Shown piece by piece: positions 49,021-57,619 of a stretch of 64,000 nucleotides of DNA. Numbering within the stretch: the stretch's first letter is position 1; the number at the start of each line of letters is the position of its first letter. Origin of the DNA: Rhodopseudomonas palustris (GTDB taxonomy: Bacteria > Pseudomonadota > Alphaproteobacteria > Rhizobiales > Xanthobacteraceae); contig NZ_QKQS01000006.1 in NCBI RefSeq assembly GCF_003226555.1, positions 1-64,000 on the forward strand, written 5' to 3'. The notes beneath the pieces were generated by a model. It did not search any database, had not been told where the DNA came from, and saw only the letters and a program-made list of their open reading frames with translations. The translations under genes and the position numbers were made by a program.

Positions 49021-49362
49021 CTACTTCGCCAGATCGAGAAAGTGCCGCCCGGCGCGATCTTCCGTCTCGACGATCCAAACGTCGGGATCGAACCGGATTT
49101 CCTTGGCGAGGCGCGCATCGACGTCGGCCTCCGGCTGCGGCGCCGGCGATGCCGGCACGAACACCCGATCGAACGGACGCTCGTCCTCGTAAGCAGTCTG
49201 CGGCGCCGGCACATACAGCATCGCCTGTCCGTTCAAGGTCACGACCTTGACGAACACCGCCCCCGCGTCCTCGGCGCCGCGCCGGCTCACCGCGCCGAAC
49301 ACGCCCTCAGTCTGGCAGCGGCGCAGATAAGCCGACACCCAAATCGCACTCTTCAGTCTCAT
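49021..49362 (-). CDS. DUF1491 family protein
   Basis: A 113-aa protein with the family opening LKSAIWVSAYLRRCQTEGVFGAVSRRG and the strand AGAVFVKVVTLNG, ending in DPDVWIVETEDRAGRHFLDLA. DUF1491 is confined mainly to alphaproteobacteria and has no assigned function. No signal peptide. Convergent with DUF2336 with no bases between the stop codons, so read-through antisense transcription is likely unless one is well terminated. Confidence 0.87.
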   Translation of the reverse strand: MRLKSAIWVSAYLRRCQTEGVFGAVSRRGAEDAGAVFVKVVTLNGQAMLYVPAPQTAYEDERPFDRVFVPASPAPQPEADVDARLAKEIRFDPDVWIVETEDRAGRHFLDLAK

Positions 49363-49550
49363 GGAGCGGCTTGTAGAGGATTTCGGGAGCGGAGCAAATC
49401 GGAAGCATGAAAATTGCCCTGCCGCACCGACGCAACGCGGATGGCTGCGAGGCCGGGAGCGAGCTCGGCTATTTCCTTGTCCGCGACAAACTGGCCGAAC
49501 GCTAGTTCATCGATGGCCACTTCACTGAGATATGTGAGCTTCGCCGCAAA

Positions 49551-50018
49551 CTACCCGAGCACCCAATCCTGTTCATCGATCAATTTCATCAGATTAATGC
49601 AGTCGACCTTCATGGCGTTGCAGACGCCGGGAATCTTGCCGAGACTGCCTATCCCTGTCTCTTCGGTGACCACCGTATAGCCGTACACCTTGGCCAGAGC
49701 GATCACGAAAGGATCGGCTTGAAACTTCTCTTTACCCGCGGTCACCAAGCCCGTGTAGGTGTTCACGATATGATCAACTTGCAATTGTACGGCTTCGTCG
49801 GGCGTGGCGAACATGGCTTCGCGCAACTTCAACCATCCGTACAACTCTTCGGACCGCTTGCTGCATTCGCGTAGCACCAGCGTCGAAGACACCAAGCGAC
49901 CGCTCGCGACGAGCTGATCGAATTGCTCCCATAGTTTCGGGAAACGGTTTGGCTTGTACCGTTCGTACCAGGCCGCAATTAGCGCACTGGTGTCGATGCA
50001 ATAGATCGTTCCAGCCAT
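49551..50018 (-). CDS. PIN-domain protein of the DUF4411 family (probable toxin)
   Basis: A 155-aa PIN-fold nuclease. The acidic residues are in place: Asp at IYCIDTSALIAAW (residue about 9), Glu at STLVLRECSKR, and Asp in QADPFVIALAKVYGYTVVTEE. DUF4411 proteins typically follow an XRE-ImmA/IrrE gene, as here: the upstream gene ends 6 nt before this ATG. A site-specific RNase toxin is the expected role, with the fused XRE-metalloprotease protein as antitoxin or regulator (inference from family layout). Confidence 0.85.
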   Translation of the reverse strand: MAGTIYCIDTSALIAAWYERYKPNRFPKLWEQFDQLVASGRLVSSTLVLRECSKRSEELYGWLKLREAMFATPDEAVQLQVDHIVNTYTGLVTAGKEKFQADPFVIALAKVYGYTVVTEETGIGSLGKIPGVCNAMKVDCINLMKLIDEQDWVLG

Positions 50019-50024
50019 GCCGGC

Positions 50025-51197
50025 TTAGCTCGCAATGCCGAACGCTGCCTTTTCCATCGCAGGAACCGTCGCAACCTTCATGTTCAAAAGACCTGCGACG
50101 TCGCGCAGCGTGAAATAGCGATCGTGATAGCCATGGAAAATAAGTTGAGTGAAAGTTCGGCCGAGCTGGCTCAGCACCACATAGTGGTACTTCGGGCCGC
50201 CTTCGGCGGCCTCCTTTTGCTCGTCGAGCTCGGCGTAGATCTTCTGAAACTCGGCCCGCTTGCTCTCGTAAAATGTTTGCGTTGTGCGGCCTAGCGTCAG
50301 CAGGCGGCGCAGGACGACCTCCTGGCTGACGCCGAAGCGCCGTCCCAGCGTCTCCAGTTCGTCGTCATCCCAGGTCCTCTGGCTGCCCTTCTGCACCACC
50401 AGCGGCTCCCTGAGTAGCCAGTGGCGCGGCATCAACGCCGCCGCGGCGACCGCGTTACAGAACGTCTCGACTTCGGGATGAGGCGCGTCGTTGCGATCGC
50501 CGCCTATATTGCTGACGCCGCTCTGGCGCAGCGTCAGGTGACAGAGTTCATGCAGCAGGGTGAAGACGCGCCCGTTGCCGCGATCCTTCCCGTTGATCAG
50601 GATCACCGGCATCGTCCGCTCGGCCAGGGCGGTACCGCGCATCTCGCGGATTTTGAGCCGAGGCACGACAAAAACCAGAATGTCCTTCGCTTCGATCGCA
50701 GCCCGCCAGCCCTCGAACGCCTTGCGGCCGAACCCCTGCTGGATGATCTCGGTGACACCGAGATAGTCGCGGAGGTGTCGGCCCAATTCCTCAACGTCGG
50801 ATTTGAGCGTGGCCTCGATAGCGAACTTCTGAACCGGCTCGCCGAGCTGAGCGCGGACGGCCAGGGCGATCTCACGACGTTCCCGGGCGAGGCGGATGGC
50901 GTAGGTCAGAGGCGGCGAAAAGCCCTCGTGAACGCCGGGCAGACGCCGGAAATCCTGGATGGGCTGCCAGCCCTTCGGCGCCGTCCTGAGATAGAACAGG
51001 CTGACCGGTCGCTTGTAGAGGTCGGCGAAATCAAGCAGCTTGGCGAACGTCGGGGCCTCGTCGCCGCTTTCGAACGCGGCCAATCGCTCCGGGTCGATAT
51101 CGAGACGGCGCGCGGCCTCGTCCGGGCTGAACCCGGCCTGCTCCCGCGCCCATGCAAGCATGGCCGGGTTGATCAAGGCCTTCACGCTCTTCGCCAT
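50025..51197 (-). CDS. XRE-ImmA/IrrE fusion: HTH regulator with metallopeptidase domain
   Basis: A 390-aa protein with an N-terminal XRE helix-turn-helix (LAWAREQAGFSPDEAARRLDIDPERLAAFESG; residues about 14-48) and an ImmA/IrrE zinc-peptidase domain with HELCH (LLHELCHLTLRQSG, about residues 237-250) and a downstream Glu (EVETFCNAVAAAALMP). By family knowledge such proteins cleave or bind a repressor partner and act as the regulatory half of a toxin-antitoxin pair with PIN proteins. Start MAKSVKAL is taken because it starts the HTH and follows GGGGAGCGG; the longer frame is unlikely. Confidence 0.88.
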   Translation of the reverse strand: MAKSVKALINPAMLAWAREQAGFSPDEAARRLDIDPERLAAFESGDEAPTFAKLLDFADLYKRPVSLFYLRTAPKGWQPIQDFRRLPGVHEGFSPPLTYAIRLARERREIALAVRAQLGEPVQKFAIEATLKSDVEELGRHLRDYLGVTEIIQQGFGRKAFEGWRAAIEAKDILVFVVPRLKIREMRGTALAERTMPVILINGKDRGNGRVFTLLHELCHLTLRQSGVSNIGGDRNDAPHPEVETFCNAVAAAALMPRHWLLREPLVVQKGSQRTWDDDELETLGRRFGVSQEVVLRRLLTLGRTTQTFYESKRAEFQKIYAELDEQKEAAEGGPKYHYVVLSQLGRTFTQLIFHGYHDRYFTLRDVAGLLNMKVATVPAMEKAAFGIAS

Positions 51198-51410
51198 CGT
51201 CCGCTCCCCGGAGGAGACTCTACTCCGGCTGGCCGGGAGCACAACTTCCAGGGTCGGTTCAGCAGTGCATTCGAGCTGTCGCACAATTGCGCCGGAGCGC
51301 AAAGGAACTCTGATATTACCGCGCCGCCAACTCGGTCCAATCCTCTCCAAGATGGGCCCGGCAGCTGGAAGGTCAACGCAGCGGCATAGCGATCTACCCG
51401 CCCCCGCCCC

Positions 51411-52196
51411 TTAATCGATCGAATGCCCGATCATCAGTCCGAGCTCGCGGACGACGCGGTCGGAGACCTGGCCGGTGACCGGCAGGTTGCGCGAGCGCTC
51501 GAACCGGGCGATCGCGGCGTGGGTATCGGATCCGGCGGTGCCGGTCGGCTTGAGCTGGCCGTAGCCGTATTGCGTCAGCGCGCGCTGCACCGCTGCGATC
51601 CGCCGCGACGAGGTGATCATCTGGCCGAGCGGATCGCGCCCGGCACTGGGAATAGCGGCCGGCGGACGCGGCACGTTGGCGGAGGCGGCGGCACCGTGCG
51701 GGGCGGTCGCACGCACCAGATTGCCAAGCGGATCTTCGGAGTCGGCGGTGCGGCCGCGCGCCGGGCGCGGCTCCGGCAGGCGGATATCGGCGGCCTTTGC
51801 CTCCACCGGTTTGATTTCGACCGCCTTGGCTTCCGCAGCCTTCGATTCCGGCGGCTTCAGCTCGGTCGCGGTCGGCTCCAGCAACTTCTGGTCGAGCGCC
51901 TTGGTGTCGGCGCGTTGCTCGGCATCGAACGGACGCGGACGCGGCAGCGTAACGATCGACACCGATGCGAGCGATGCCGACTTGCCGAACATCGGCGACG
52001 GGTGCTGCCCGGCCTGCATGAAGATCGCGTTGGTGACGATTGCGATCACCGCGGCCGAGGCGAACATCGCCGCGATGAAATCCTTCGGGCTCGACAGCAT
52101 CAGCCGCATCGCCAGACCGCGCTCCTCACGATCTGCAACCACTGCCGCCGCGGCGCCGCGGCGCGACGATCCGCCGTCCTTTCGCTTTTTAGGCAC
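51411..52196 (-). CDS. Membrane-anchored peptidoglycan-binding protein
   Basis: A 261-aa protein: basic cytoplasmic N-terminus, one helix (FIAAMFASAAVIAIVTNAIFM, residues about 39-60), a long A/E/K/P-rich periplasmic linker with repeated EAKAVEIKPVEAKAA wording, and a C-terminal PG_binding_1-type domain (IAAVQRALTQYGYG; IARFERSRNLPVTGQVSDRVV). It probably anchors the envelope to murein or senses it. Its ATG overlaps the histidine-kinase stop by 8 nt, so the two are coupled. Confidence 0.83.
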   Translation of the reverse strand: MPKKRKDGGSSRRGAAAAVVADREERGLAMRLMLSSPKDFIAAMFASAAVIAIVTNAIFMQAGQHPSPMFGKSASLASVSIVTLPRPRPFDAEQRADTKALDQKLLEPTATELKPPESKAAEAKAVEIKPVEAKAADIRLPEPRPARGRTADSEDPLGNLVRATAPHGAAASANVPRPPAAIPSAGRDPLGQMITSSRRIAAVQRALTQYGYGQLKPTGTAGSDTHAAIARFERSRNLPVTGQVSDRVVRELGLMIGHSID

Positions 52197-54018
52197 TCTT
52201 CTTCACCTGGTAGTCTTGCGCCGGCGCATCCGCCGACGCCGTCGAATTCAACGCCAATGCGGTGACGTTGCTGGAAACCGGCATCGCCAGAGGCAGCGAC
52301 ACCGTGACGGTGGTGCCGCAATCGATCTGGCTCTGCACTTCGATCTCGCCGCCGTGCATCCGCACCAGACTCTTGACGATCGACAGCCCGAGGCCGGTGC
52401 CCTCGTGGCGGCGCTGATAGGTCTTGCCGGCCTGGAAGAACGGATCGCCGAGCCGCTTCAGATCTTCTTCGGCGATGCCGACGCCGGTGTCGCTGACGCG
52501 CAGCACCAGCCGCGAACCTTCGACCGCAGCCGAGACCGTGACCGTGCCGCCGCGCTCGGTGAACTTGATCGCGTTCGATACCAGATTGAGTAGGATCTGC
52601 TTGAACGCACGCGGATCGCCGACCACATCCGGCAGGTTTTCCGGCGCGCGCGTGACGAGGTCGATGCCGCTGTCGCGCGCCTTCAGCGCCAGCAGGTTGC
52701 AGCAATTCAGCAGCGCCGGCCGCGGCGCGAACGGCTCCGGCACGATTTCGAAATTGCCGGACTCCATCTTCGACATGTCGAGGATGCCGTTGACCACCGA
52801 CAACAGATGCTGGCCGGAATCGTTGATCAGCTGCGCGTATTCCTTGCGGCGCTCGGCGCCGAGCATCAGCGCCTCCTCCTGCGCGATCATGTCGGAGAAA
52901 CCGATGATCGCGTTCAGCGGCGTGCGCAGCTCGTGGCTCATGGTGGCGAGGAAACGGCTCTTGGCGGCGTCGGCGCGCTCGGCTTCGGCGCGCGCCTCGT
53001 CGAGCGCATGCTCCTGCAGCTTGCGCTCTGTGATGTCGCGCATCACCGCGACGACTTCAGTCTCGCCTCCGCTGGGGGCGGCCGATGCGGCTTCGAGCGG
53101 CCGGCAACGCATCTCGACCCAGACAAATTCGGGGGCCGACGGCCGGCCGCGTTCGTCGCGCACCACCTGACGACGAAGGCGGAATTCGACGCTGCCGGTC
53201 TCGCGGCCACGCGCCGCGTCCGAGATCGCTTTCAGATAGGCCGGACGATCGGCGACGTGGACGCGATCGAACAACCCGTGTTCGGCGAGCTGCGGCGACG
53301 CAACGCCGAGCAGGCTCTCCGCCGCCGGCGAAATGAAACGCACCGCGCCGCTGCGACTATGGCGCGAGATCACGTCGCCCATGTTGCGAGCGAGCAGCCT
53401 ATAGCGCTCCTCCTCGACGTCGAGCAAAGCGCGGTTGGTGCGCGCCAGCCAGGCCGCGCCGTAAGCAAGGCCGGAGGCGTACAGCGTCGCCGAGGTGATT
53501 CCGAAGGCCGCGAGCGTGATGCCCGAGACCGCGCTGGCGGCGGGCGCCGGTAATACGCCGAACAGGCCGAGCCCGATCAGCAGCGCGGCACCTCCGAGCG
53601 CCAGCGACACCGCGAAGGTGACGATGCGGCGCGACGCCGACAGCGCCGCTTCGACCGGGATCACCACCAGCCACACAGCCGCGAAGGATTGGATGCCCCC
53701 GGTGAGCGCGGCGACGCCGATCACCAGCGCGGCGAGCGCCAGCGACGACAGGAAATGCGCATCCTCGTAACGTCCGGTGCGCGACAAGAACCACGCCACC
53801 AGGATCGGAACGATCAGCCAGGCGAACGCCGCCGCTTCGAGCGCGGTCGGAGCGCCGCGCAACACCAAGTACAAAGGAAAGGCCGCGAAGGCGGCGAGGC
53901 TACCGAGCATGCGCGGTGCGATGAAGGCACGATGCCGCGCGCTCGCGAGCGCGTCGTGACGCGCCGAGGGATGCAGCAACGCATCGAGACATTCACCGAT
54001 GATCTTGGATACTGCCAC
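52189..54018 (-). CDS. DivJ/PleC-like PAS sensor histidine kinase
   Basis: A polytopic sensor kinase of about 609 aa. Six hydrophobic helices fill residues 25-190; the wording TGGIQSFAAVWLVVIPVEAALS resembles the DivJ sensory module as I remember it. A PAS domain follows (RYRLLARNMGDVISRHSRSG...; about 200-320), then HisKA with FLATMSHELRTPLNAIIGFSD (phospho-His) and HATPase with NLVSNAIKFTE, DTGVGIAEED and GTGLGLSIVKSLV. DivJ/PleC control DivK and thereby CtrA. An imperfect CtrA box (TTAA-N7-CTAA) lies about 80 bp upstream. The GTG at 54018 is chosen; a GTG at 54069 is possible. Confidence 0.85.
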   Translation of the reverse strand: MAVSKIIGECLDALLHPSARHDALASARHRAFIAPRMLGSLAAFAAFPLYLVLRGAPTALEAAAFAWLIVPILVAWFLSRTGRYEDAHFLSSLALAALVIGVAALTGGIQSFAAVWLVVIPVEAALSASRRIVTFAVSLALGGAALLIGLGLFGVLPAPAASAVSGITLAAFGITSATLYASGLAYGAAWLARTNRALLDVEEERYRLLARNMGDVISRHSRSGAVRFISPAAESLLGVASPQLAEHGLFDRVHVADRPAYLKAISDAARGRETGSVEFRLRRQVVRDERGRPSAPEFVWVEMRCRPLEAASAAPSGGETEVVAVMRDITERKLQEHALDEARAEAERADAAKSRFLATMSHELRTPLNAIIGFSDMIAQEEALMLGAERRKEYAQLINDSGQHLLSVVNGILDMSKMESGNFEIVPEPFAPRPALLNCCNLLALKARDSGIDLVTRAPENLPDVVGDPRAFKQILLNLVSNAIKFTERGGTVTVSAAVEGSRLVLRVSDTGVGIAEEDLKRLGDPFFQAGKTYQRRHEGTGLGLSIVKSLVRMHGGEIEVQSQIDCGTTVTVSLPLAMPVSSNVTALALNSTASADAPAQDYQVKKSA

Positions 54019-54423
54019 GCTGCTCGCGCTCGCTGGTCGCCTCGTAACGGGAGGCGTTCTGCGCCCCACGTGTGGTTGGCCGAACCTGTCAGAGCGACCT
54101 TAAACGAACACTAAGGCGATCGCAGAGTGAGGCCCGCCCCGGCGTCGAGAGGGCTCGGCGCACCGCATTTGAACCGCATGGTGAACGCAAGGTTTCGAAG
54201 CGCGCGGCGATATGGTTTCGAATTGGTGGACGCGTATCGGTCGCGCGCCGAGAAGGCGAGCGACGTCAATCGAATGTTTACGCCGAATCGGCTCGGCGGA
54301 ATTTTTCGCGGATTTCGCTCGAATTGTAAGTAACCGAATCACTCCGGATTCACTGCCGCTCGATACGACGGAGTTCGATTGCGAGGCCAATCGCAACGGG
54401 GATTTGGACGACGGGGACGCGAG
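54019..54423. other. Divergent intergenic region, kinase / DUF5330
   Basis: About 405 bp between the kinase and the DUF5330 gene. It contains TTAA-N7-CTAA (54100-54114), one mismatch from a CtrA core, facing the kinase. The remainder is moderately AT-richer than its surroundings (54270-54350) and probably holds the DUF5330 promoter; no definite -35/-10 was chosen. Short open frames here lack ribosome sites. Confidence 0.4.
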
Positions 54424-54846
54424 ATGTTCTTTCTGCTTCGCTTGGCATTTTGGATCGGCGTGGTGCTGGTGTTCCTGCCGCGCGAGTCGACACCGGATTC
54501 GGAGAAGCTGCCGCAGATCGGTGCCTCGGAGGCGGTGTCTGCGGCGAGCGCCGCGGTGTCGGACTTCAGTCAATTCTGCAAGCGCCAACCGGCGGCTTGC
54601 GAAGTCGGCGAACAGGCCGCGACGGTGATCGGCCATCGCGCGCAAGAAGGTGCGCGCAAGCTGTATCAGATCATCACCGAGAAACGCGGCGAACCGACCG
54701 GTGCAATCGGCGGCGGCGACGCGCCCGATCCGTCGTTGGCGCCGCGCGACACGCTGACGGCGGAAGACCTGAAGATCGAGTGGAAACTGCCCGGGGCGGA
54801 GACCGCCGCGGTCGATGCAGGCGCAAAGCCGACTGCCACCAATTAG
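54424..54846 (+). CDS. DUF5330 domain protein
   Basis: A 140-aa protein with an N-terminal membrane or signal helix (MFFLLRLAFWIGVVLVFLP), then the family region RESTPDSEKLPQIGASEAVSAASAAVSD and the cysteine pair FCKRQPAACEVGEQA (residues about 51-65). The C-terminal part is polar (TLTAEDLKIEWKLP). DUF5330 is a Rhizobiales family without known function; the conserved cysteines suggest a periplasmic disulfide. No partner overlaps it. Confidence 0.85.
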   Translation: MFFLLRLAFWIGVVLVFLPRESTPDSEKLPQIGASEAVSAASAAVSDFSQFCKRQPAACEVGEQAATVIGHRAQEGARKLYQIITEKRGEPTGAIGGGDAPDPSLAPRDTLTAEDLKIEWKLPGAETAAVDAGAKPTATN

Positions 54847-54963
54847 GGCACCCCACGACCATCGGGGCAGGCGATTCTCGCTTTCGAGCACGCCTGCGAA
54901 GCCATATATCTGTCGGTACAGGTTCCATCGCGCGCGAACCGCGACCGACAGATACGGGGCACG

Positions 54964-55392
54964 ATGACGATTGACGAGATCAGAGACAATTTCGCGCTGC
55001 TCGACGAGTGGGACGACCGCTACCGCTACGTGATCGAACTCGGCCGCACGCTCGAACCGATGCCCGAGGAAGAGCACTCGTCTGCGAACAAGGTGCAAGG
55101 CTGCGCCAGCCAAGTGTGGCTGTCGCGCAAGCTGACGCGCAACGCGGCCGGCGAGCCTGTGCTGAACTATCTCGGCGACAGCGACGCTCACATCGTTCGC
55201 GGCCTGGTCGCGATCCTGCTGACGCTGGTGTCGGGCCGCACGCCGCAACAGATCCTCGCCGCCGAGCCGATCGCGGTGTTCGACGAGCTGGGCTTCCGCG
55301 AGCATCTGACGCCGCAGCGTTCCAACGGTCTGCGTTCGATGATCGAGCGGATCAAGGCCGACGCCCGCGATACCCTCGCCGCATCGAGCTGA
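54964..55392 (+). CDS. sufE: SufE sulfur-acceptor protein
   Basis: A 142-aa cytoplasmic protein that takes persulfide sulfur from the cysteine desulfurase SufS for Fe-S cluster assembly. The sulfur-accepting cysteine is Cys51 in VQGCASQVWL. The family opening DEIRDNFALLDEWDDRYRYVIELGR and the LVSGRTPQQIL helix are intact. Normal length. It stands alone, not with the suf operon, which is common in Rhizobiales. Confidence 0.95.
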   Translation: MTIDEIRDNFALLDEWDDRYRYVIELGRTLEPMPEEEHSSANKVQGCASQVWLSRKLTRNAAGEPVLNYLGDSDAHIVRGLVAILLTLVSGRTPQQILAAEPIAVFDELGFREHLTPQRSNGLRSMIERIKADARDTLAASS

Positions 55393-55416
55393 TCAGCGCC
55401 GGTTCCCGCACCACCC

Positions 55417-56031
55417 TCACGGCACCACGAACGCCGCATCGTCCGCCAGCCAGGTGCGCAGCCGCGGCTGGGCCTGAACGCTGCGCGGCATCAGGCCGTA
55501 GTGCCGCGCCAGCCGATCGAGCCCGAGCTGCAGCACCACTTTGGCGGAACGCGACGGCCAGCCGCGTTCGCGCTCGACATCCTCCAGTCCGCGCAGGAAG
55601 CAGCAGACATCGAGCAGGATGCCGGAGAACTCTGGACCACAGGCCTCCACGGCGTGCTGCACCCGCTGCCGCGCCGCCACCACCACGTCGGCCATTTCCC
55701 CTGCCCCGCCCCCGCTGCCGGCGCGACCGGTCGGCGCTCCCCAGTTCGAGGTCACGCGTGGTGTCAGGTTGCCGCGGGTGAAATCGGCACGGAGTCGCTC
55801 GCCGGCAACGAACTGCTCGGCGCTGATCAGCGCGCGGCCGTCGCGCCCCTTGCGGCGGGCCAGCCATGCCAGCGGGCTTTCGCTATCGTCCATCGTGACG
55901 CGCGCCAGACCTTCGGCGGTCATGATGTCGCGCTCGGCCAGCGTCAGATGACTGGCGCGGAAGCCGTCGACCTCGGCCGTGCCTTGGTCGCGTGGTGTGG
56001 CGGACTTCCGCCCGCGGCGCTTGGTGTGCAT
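55417..56031 (-). CDS. DUF6456 domain protein (probable DNA-binding regulator)
   Basis: A 204-aa soluble protein. The family core is SPLAWLARRKGRDGRALIS, QFVAGERLRADFTRGNLTPRVTSNWG and the C-terminal ILLDVCCFLRGLEDVERERGWPSRSAKVVLQLGLDRLARHYG region (quoted in parts), which looks like a helix-turn-helix. Family members in alphaproteobacteria are poorly studied. The ATG at MHTKRRGRK follows GGCGGACGAG and is preferred over one 45 nt upstream that would include an AT-rich, promoter-like stretch (AAAATATTCTCATAT). Confidence 0.8.
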   Translation of the reverse strand: MHTKRRGRKSATPRDQGTAEVDGFRASHLTLAERDIMTAEGLARVTMDDSESPLAWLARRKGRDGRALISAEQFVAGERLRADFTRGNLTPRVTSNWGAPTGRAGSGGGAGEMADVVVAARQRVQHAVEACGPEFSGILLDVCCFLRGLEDVERERGWPSRSAKVVLQLGLDRLARHYGLMPRSVQAQPRLRTWLADDAAFVVP

Positions 56032-56152
56032 CTCGTCCGCCTTTCCCAGAGCTTTGTTATGGGAAAATATTCTCATATCGAGCGGAGGACGGCAAGAGCG
56101 TCACGGCGCGATCTTCGGATTTTTTTCCTCTACCCGCAAGCCCAGCGCAGCT

Positions 56153-56791
56153 TCACAGACCGGCGCCCCACCCCGCTAAGGCGCGGTGCGCCACCGCCTC
56201 GAGCTCGGCCCGGGAGGCACCATCGCGAGCCAGGATCGACATACCGGCCTGGATCGCCTGGATGAGTCGGGCCTGTCCATGGACGTCGGCCGCTGCCGGC
56301 AGCTCGCCGTCCGCGACCGCCGCGCTGAGCCTCGCCTCGAGCCGCTGCAGCGCGCCCGCCCGGGCGCTCCGCACCAGTTCTCCCAGCGCGGCGTGCCCTT
56401 CGCTGCCGACCGCCGACAGCGTCACCATGCAACCGAGCGGGTGATCGTCCGGACTTCCGGTCAGCACTGCGGCGGAATCCAGCAGATAGGCCGTCACCGC
56501 CTCACGGGCGGTCGGGGCCGCGTGAAACCTGTCCCAGACCAGGTGCTCGTAAGAGGCCTCGTAATGCCGCAGCGCTTCGGCATAGAGCGCCTCCTTGGCG
56601 CCGAACGCCGCATACAGGCTCGGCGCCCCGATCCCCATCGCCTCGGTCAGATCGGCAATCGAGGTCGCCTCATAGCCCTTCGCCCAGAACAGCCGCATCG
56701 CCTGCGCCAGCGCCCGCCCCCGATCAAACGCCCGCGGCCTTCCGCGCGGCCGTGCGGTTCGATCGCCCGAGGTCGGTTCGGATTTCTGCAT
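56153..56791 (-). CDS. TetR/AcrR-family transcriptional repressor
   Basis: A 212-aa regulator: N-terminal helix-turn-helix (ALAQAMRLFWAKGYEATSIADL..AMGIGAPSLYAAFGAKEALYAEAL; residues about 27-75) and a C-terminal ligand domain of the TetR_C type (HPLGCMVTLSAVGSEGHAALGELV). It is divergent from the SDR reductase gene and is expected to repress it and itself through the duplicated 17-bp sites between them. The inducer is unknown, perhaps the reductase's substrate (an aldehyde or ketone). Confidence 0.92.
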   Translation of the reverse strand: MQKSEPTSGDRTARPRGRPRAFDRGRALAQAMRLFWAKGYEATSIADLTEAMGIGAPSLYAAFGAKEALYAEALRHYEASYEHLVWDRFHAAPTAREAVTAYLLDSAAVLTGSPDDHPLGCMVTLSAVGSEGHAALGELVRSARAGALQRLEARLSAAVADGELPAAADVHGQARLIQAIQAGMSILARDGASRAELEAVAHRALAGWGAGL

Positions 56792-56792
56792 T

Positions 56793-56852
56793 AATCGCTA
56801 TATAAATCGCTTGCCCGCCCGCCGCAATTCGCCTACGAATTATATATCGATT
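56793..56852. promoter_or_regulatory. Duplicated 17-bp operator in TetR/SDR divergent promoter
   Basis: Two copies of an AT-rich 17-mer in opposite orientation: AATCGCTATATAAATCG (56793-56809, plus strand) and AATCGATATATAATTCG (56836-56852, minus strand). They match at 15 of 17 positions. One lies at the TetR start, the other 20 bp before the SDR ATG. This is the expected TetR-binding arrangement. Confidence 0.7.
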
Positions 56853-56871
56853 CCTACAAAATGAGGATGAC

Positions 56872-57612
56872 ATGGTTGAGCTGGCGGGCAAGCGGGCTCT
56901 GGTCACCGGAGCCTCTCGCGGGATCGGCGCCGGTATCGCGGTCGAGCTGGCCGCCAAGGGCGCGGACGTCGTGATCACCTATGAGAGGTCGGCAGAGCGC
57001 GCAGCCGAAGTTGTGCGCGCGATCGAGGGTAACGGACGCCGCGGCTTCGCGATTCAAGCGAACAGCGCCGATCCGGCGGCCTTGAAGTCCGCAGTGGACG
57101 AGGCTGCGGTCAAGCTCGGCGGCCTCGACATTCTGGTCAACAATGCCGGCATCGGGCATGTCGGACCCATCACGGAACTCGGCCTCGCCGATCTCGACGC
57201 GCTGCTGAACGTCAACGTGCGCGCCGTAGTGCTGGCGTCGCAGGCCGCGATCCCGCACCTCCGTGAGGGCGGACGGATCATTTCGATCGGCTCGACGCTC
57301 GCCGAGCGGGTGCCGTTCGCAGGCTCGACCGTCTACGCGATGACCAAATCGGCGCTGCATGCCTTCACGCGCGGACTGTCCCGTGAGCTGGGCCCGCACG
57401 GCGTTACCGTCAATCTGGTTCAGCCGGGCTCGATCGACACCGACATGAATCCGGCCAATGGCGAACAGGCCGACCAGCTCCGTGCCCTGACGGCGCTCGG
57501 ACGCTACGGCAAGCCCGAGGAGATCGCCGCCGTGGTCGCCTTCCTGGCCAGCCCTGCGGCCGGCCTGATCACCGGCGCGATGATCACCGCGGACGCCGGC
57601 TTCTCAGCGTAG
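56872..57612 (+). CDS. SDR-family NAD(P)-dependent oxidoreductase
   Basis: A 246-aa classical short-chain dehydrogenase. The cofactor motif TGASRGIGAG (residues 13-22), NNAG, the catalytic Ser in ISIGSTLAE and YAMTK (Tyr/Lys) are all intact. The sequence resembles FabG-like 3-oxoacyl reductases and TetR-linked SDRs of unknown substrate. A basic residue at GASRG suggests NADPH. TetR regulation and AT-rich operators suggest it is induced by a small carbonyl compound. GAGGATGAC precedes the ATG. Confidence 0.92.
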   Translation: MVELAGKRALVTGASRGIGAGIAVELAAKGADVVITYERSAERAAEVVRAIEGNGRRGFAIQANSADPAALKSAVDEAAVKLGGLDILVNNAGIGHVGPITELGLADLDALLNVNVRAVVLASQAAIPHLREGGRIISIGSTLAERVPFAGSTVYAMTKSALHAFTRGLSRELGPHGVTVNLVQPGSIDTDMNPANGEQADQLRALTALGRYGKPEEIAAVVAFLASPAAGLITGAMITADAGFSA

Positions 57613-57619
57613 GGCCGCG

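Noticed and set aside
54100-55305. 401-codon minus-strand open frame across DUF5330 and SufE
   Set aside because: SufE and DUF5330 are clear plus-strand families; the minus frame has no motif.
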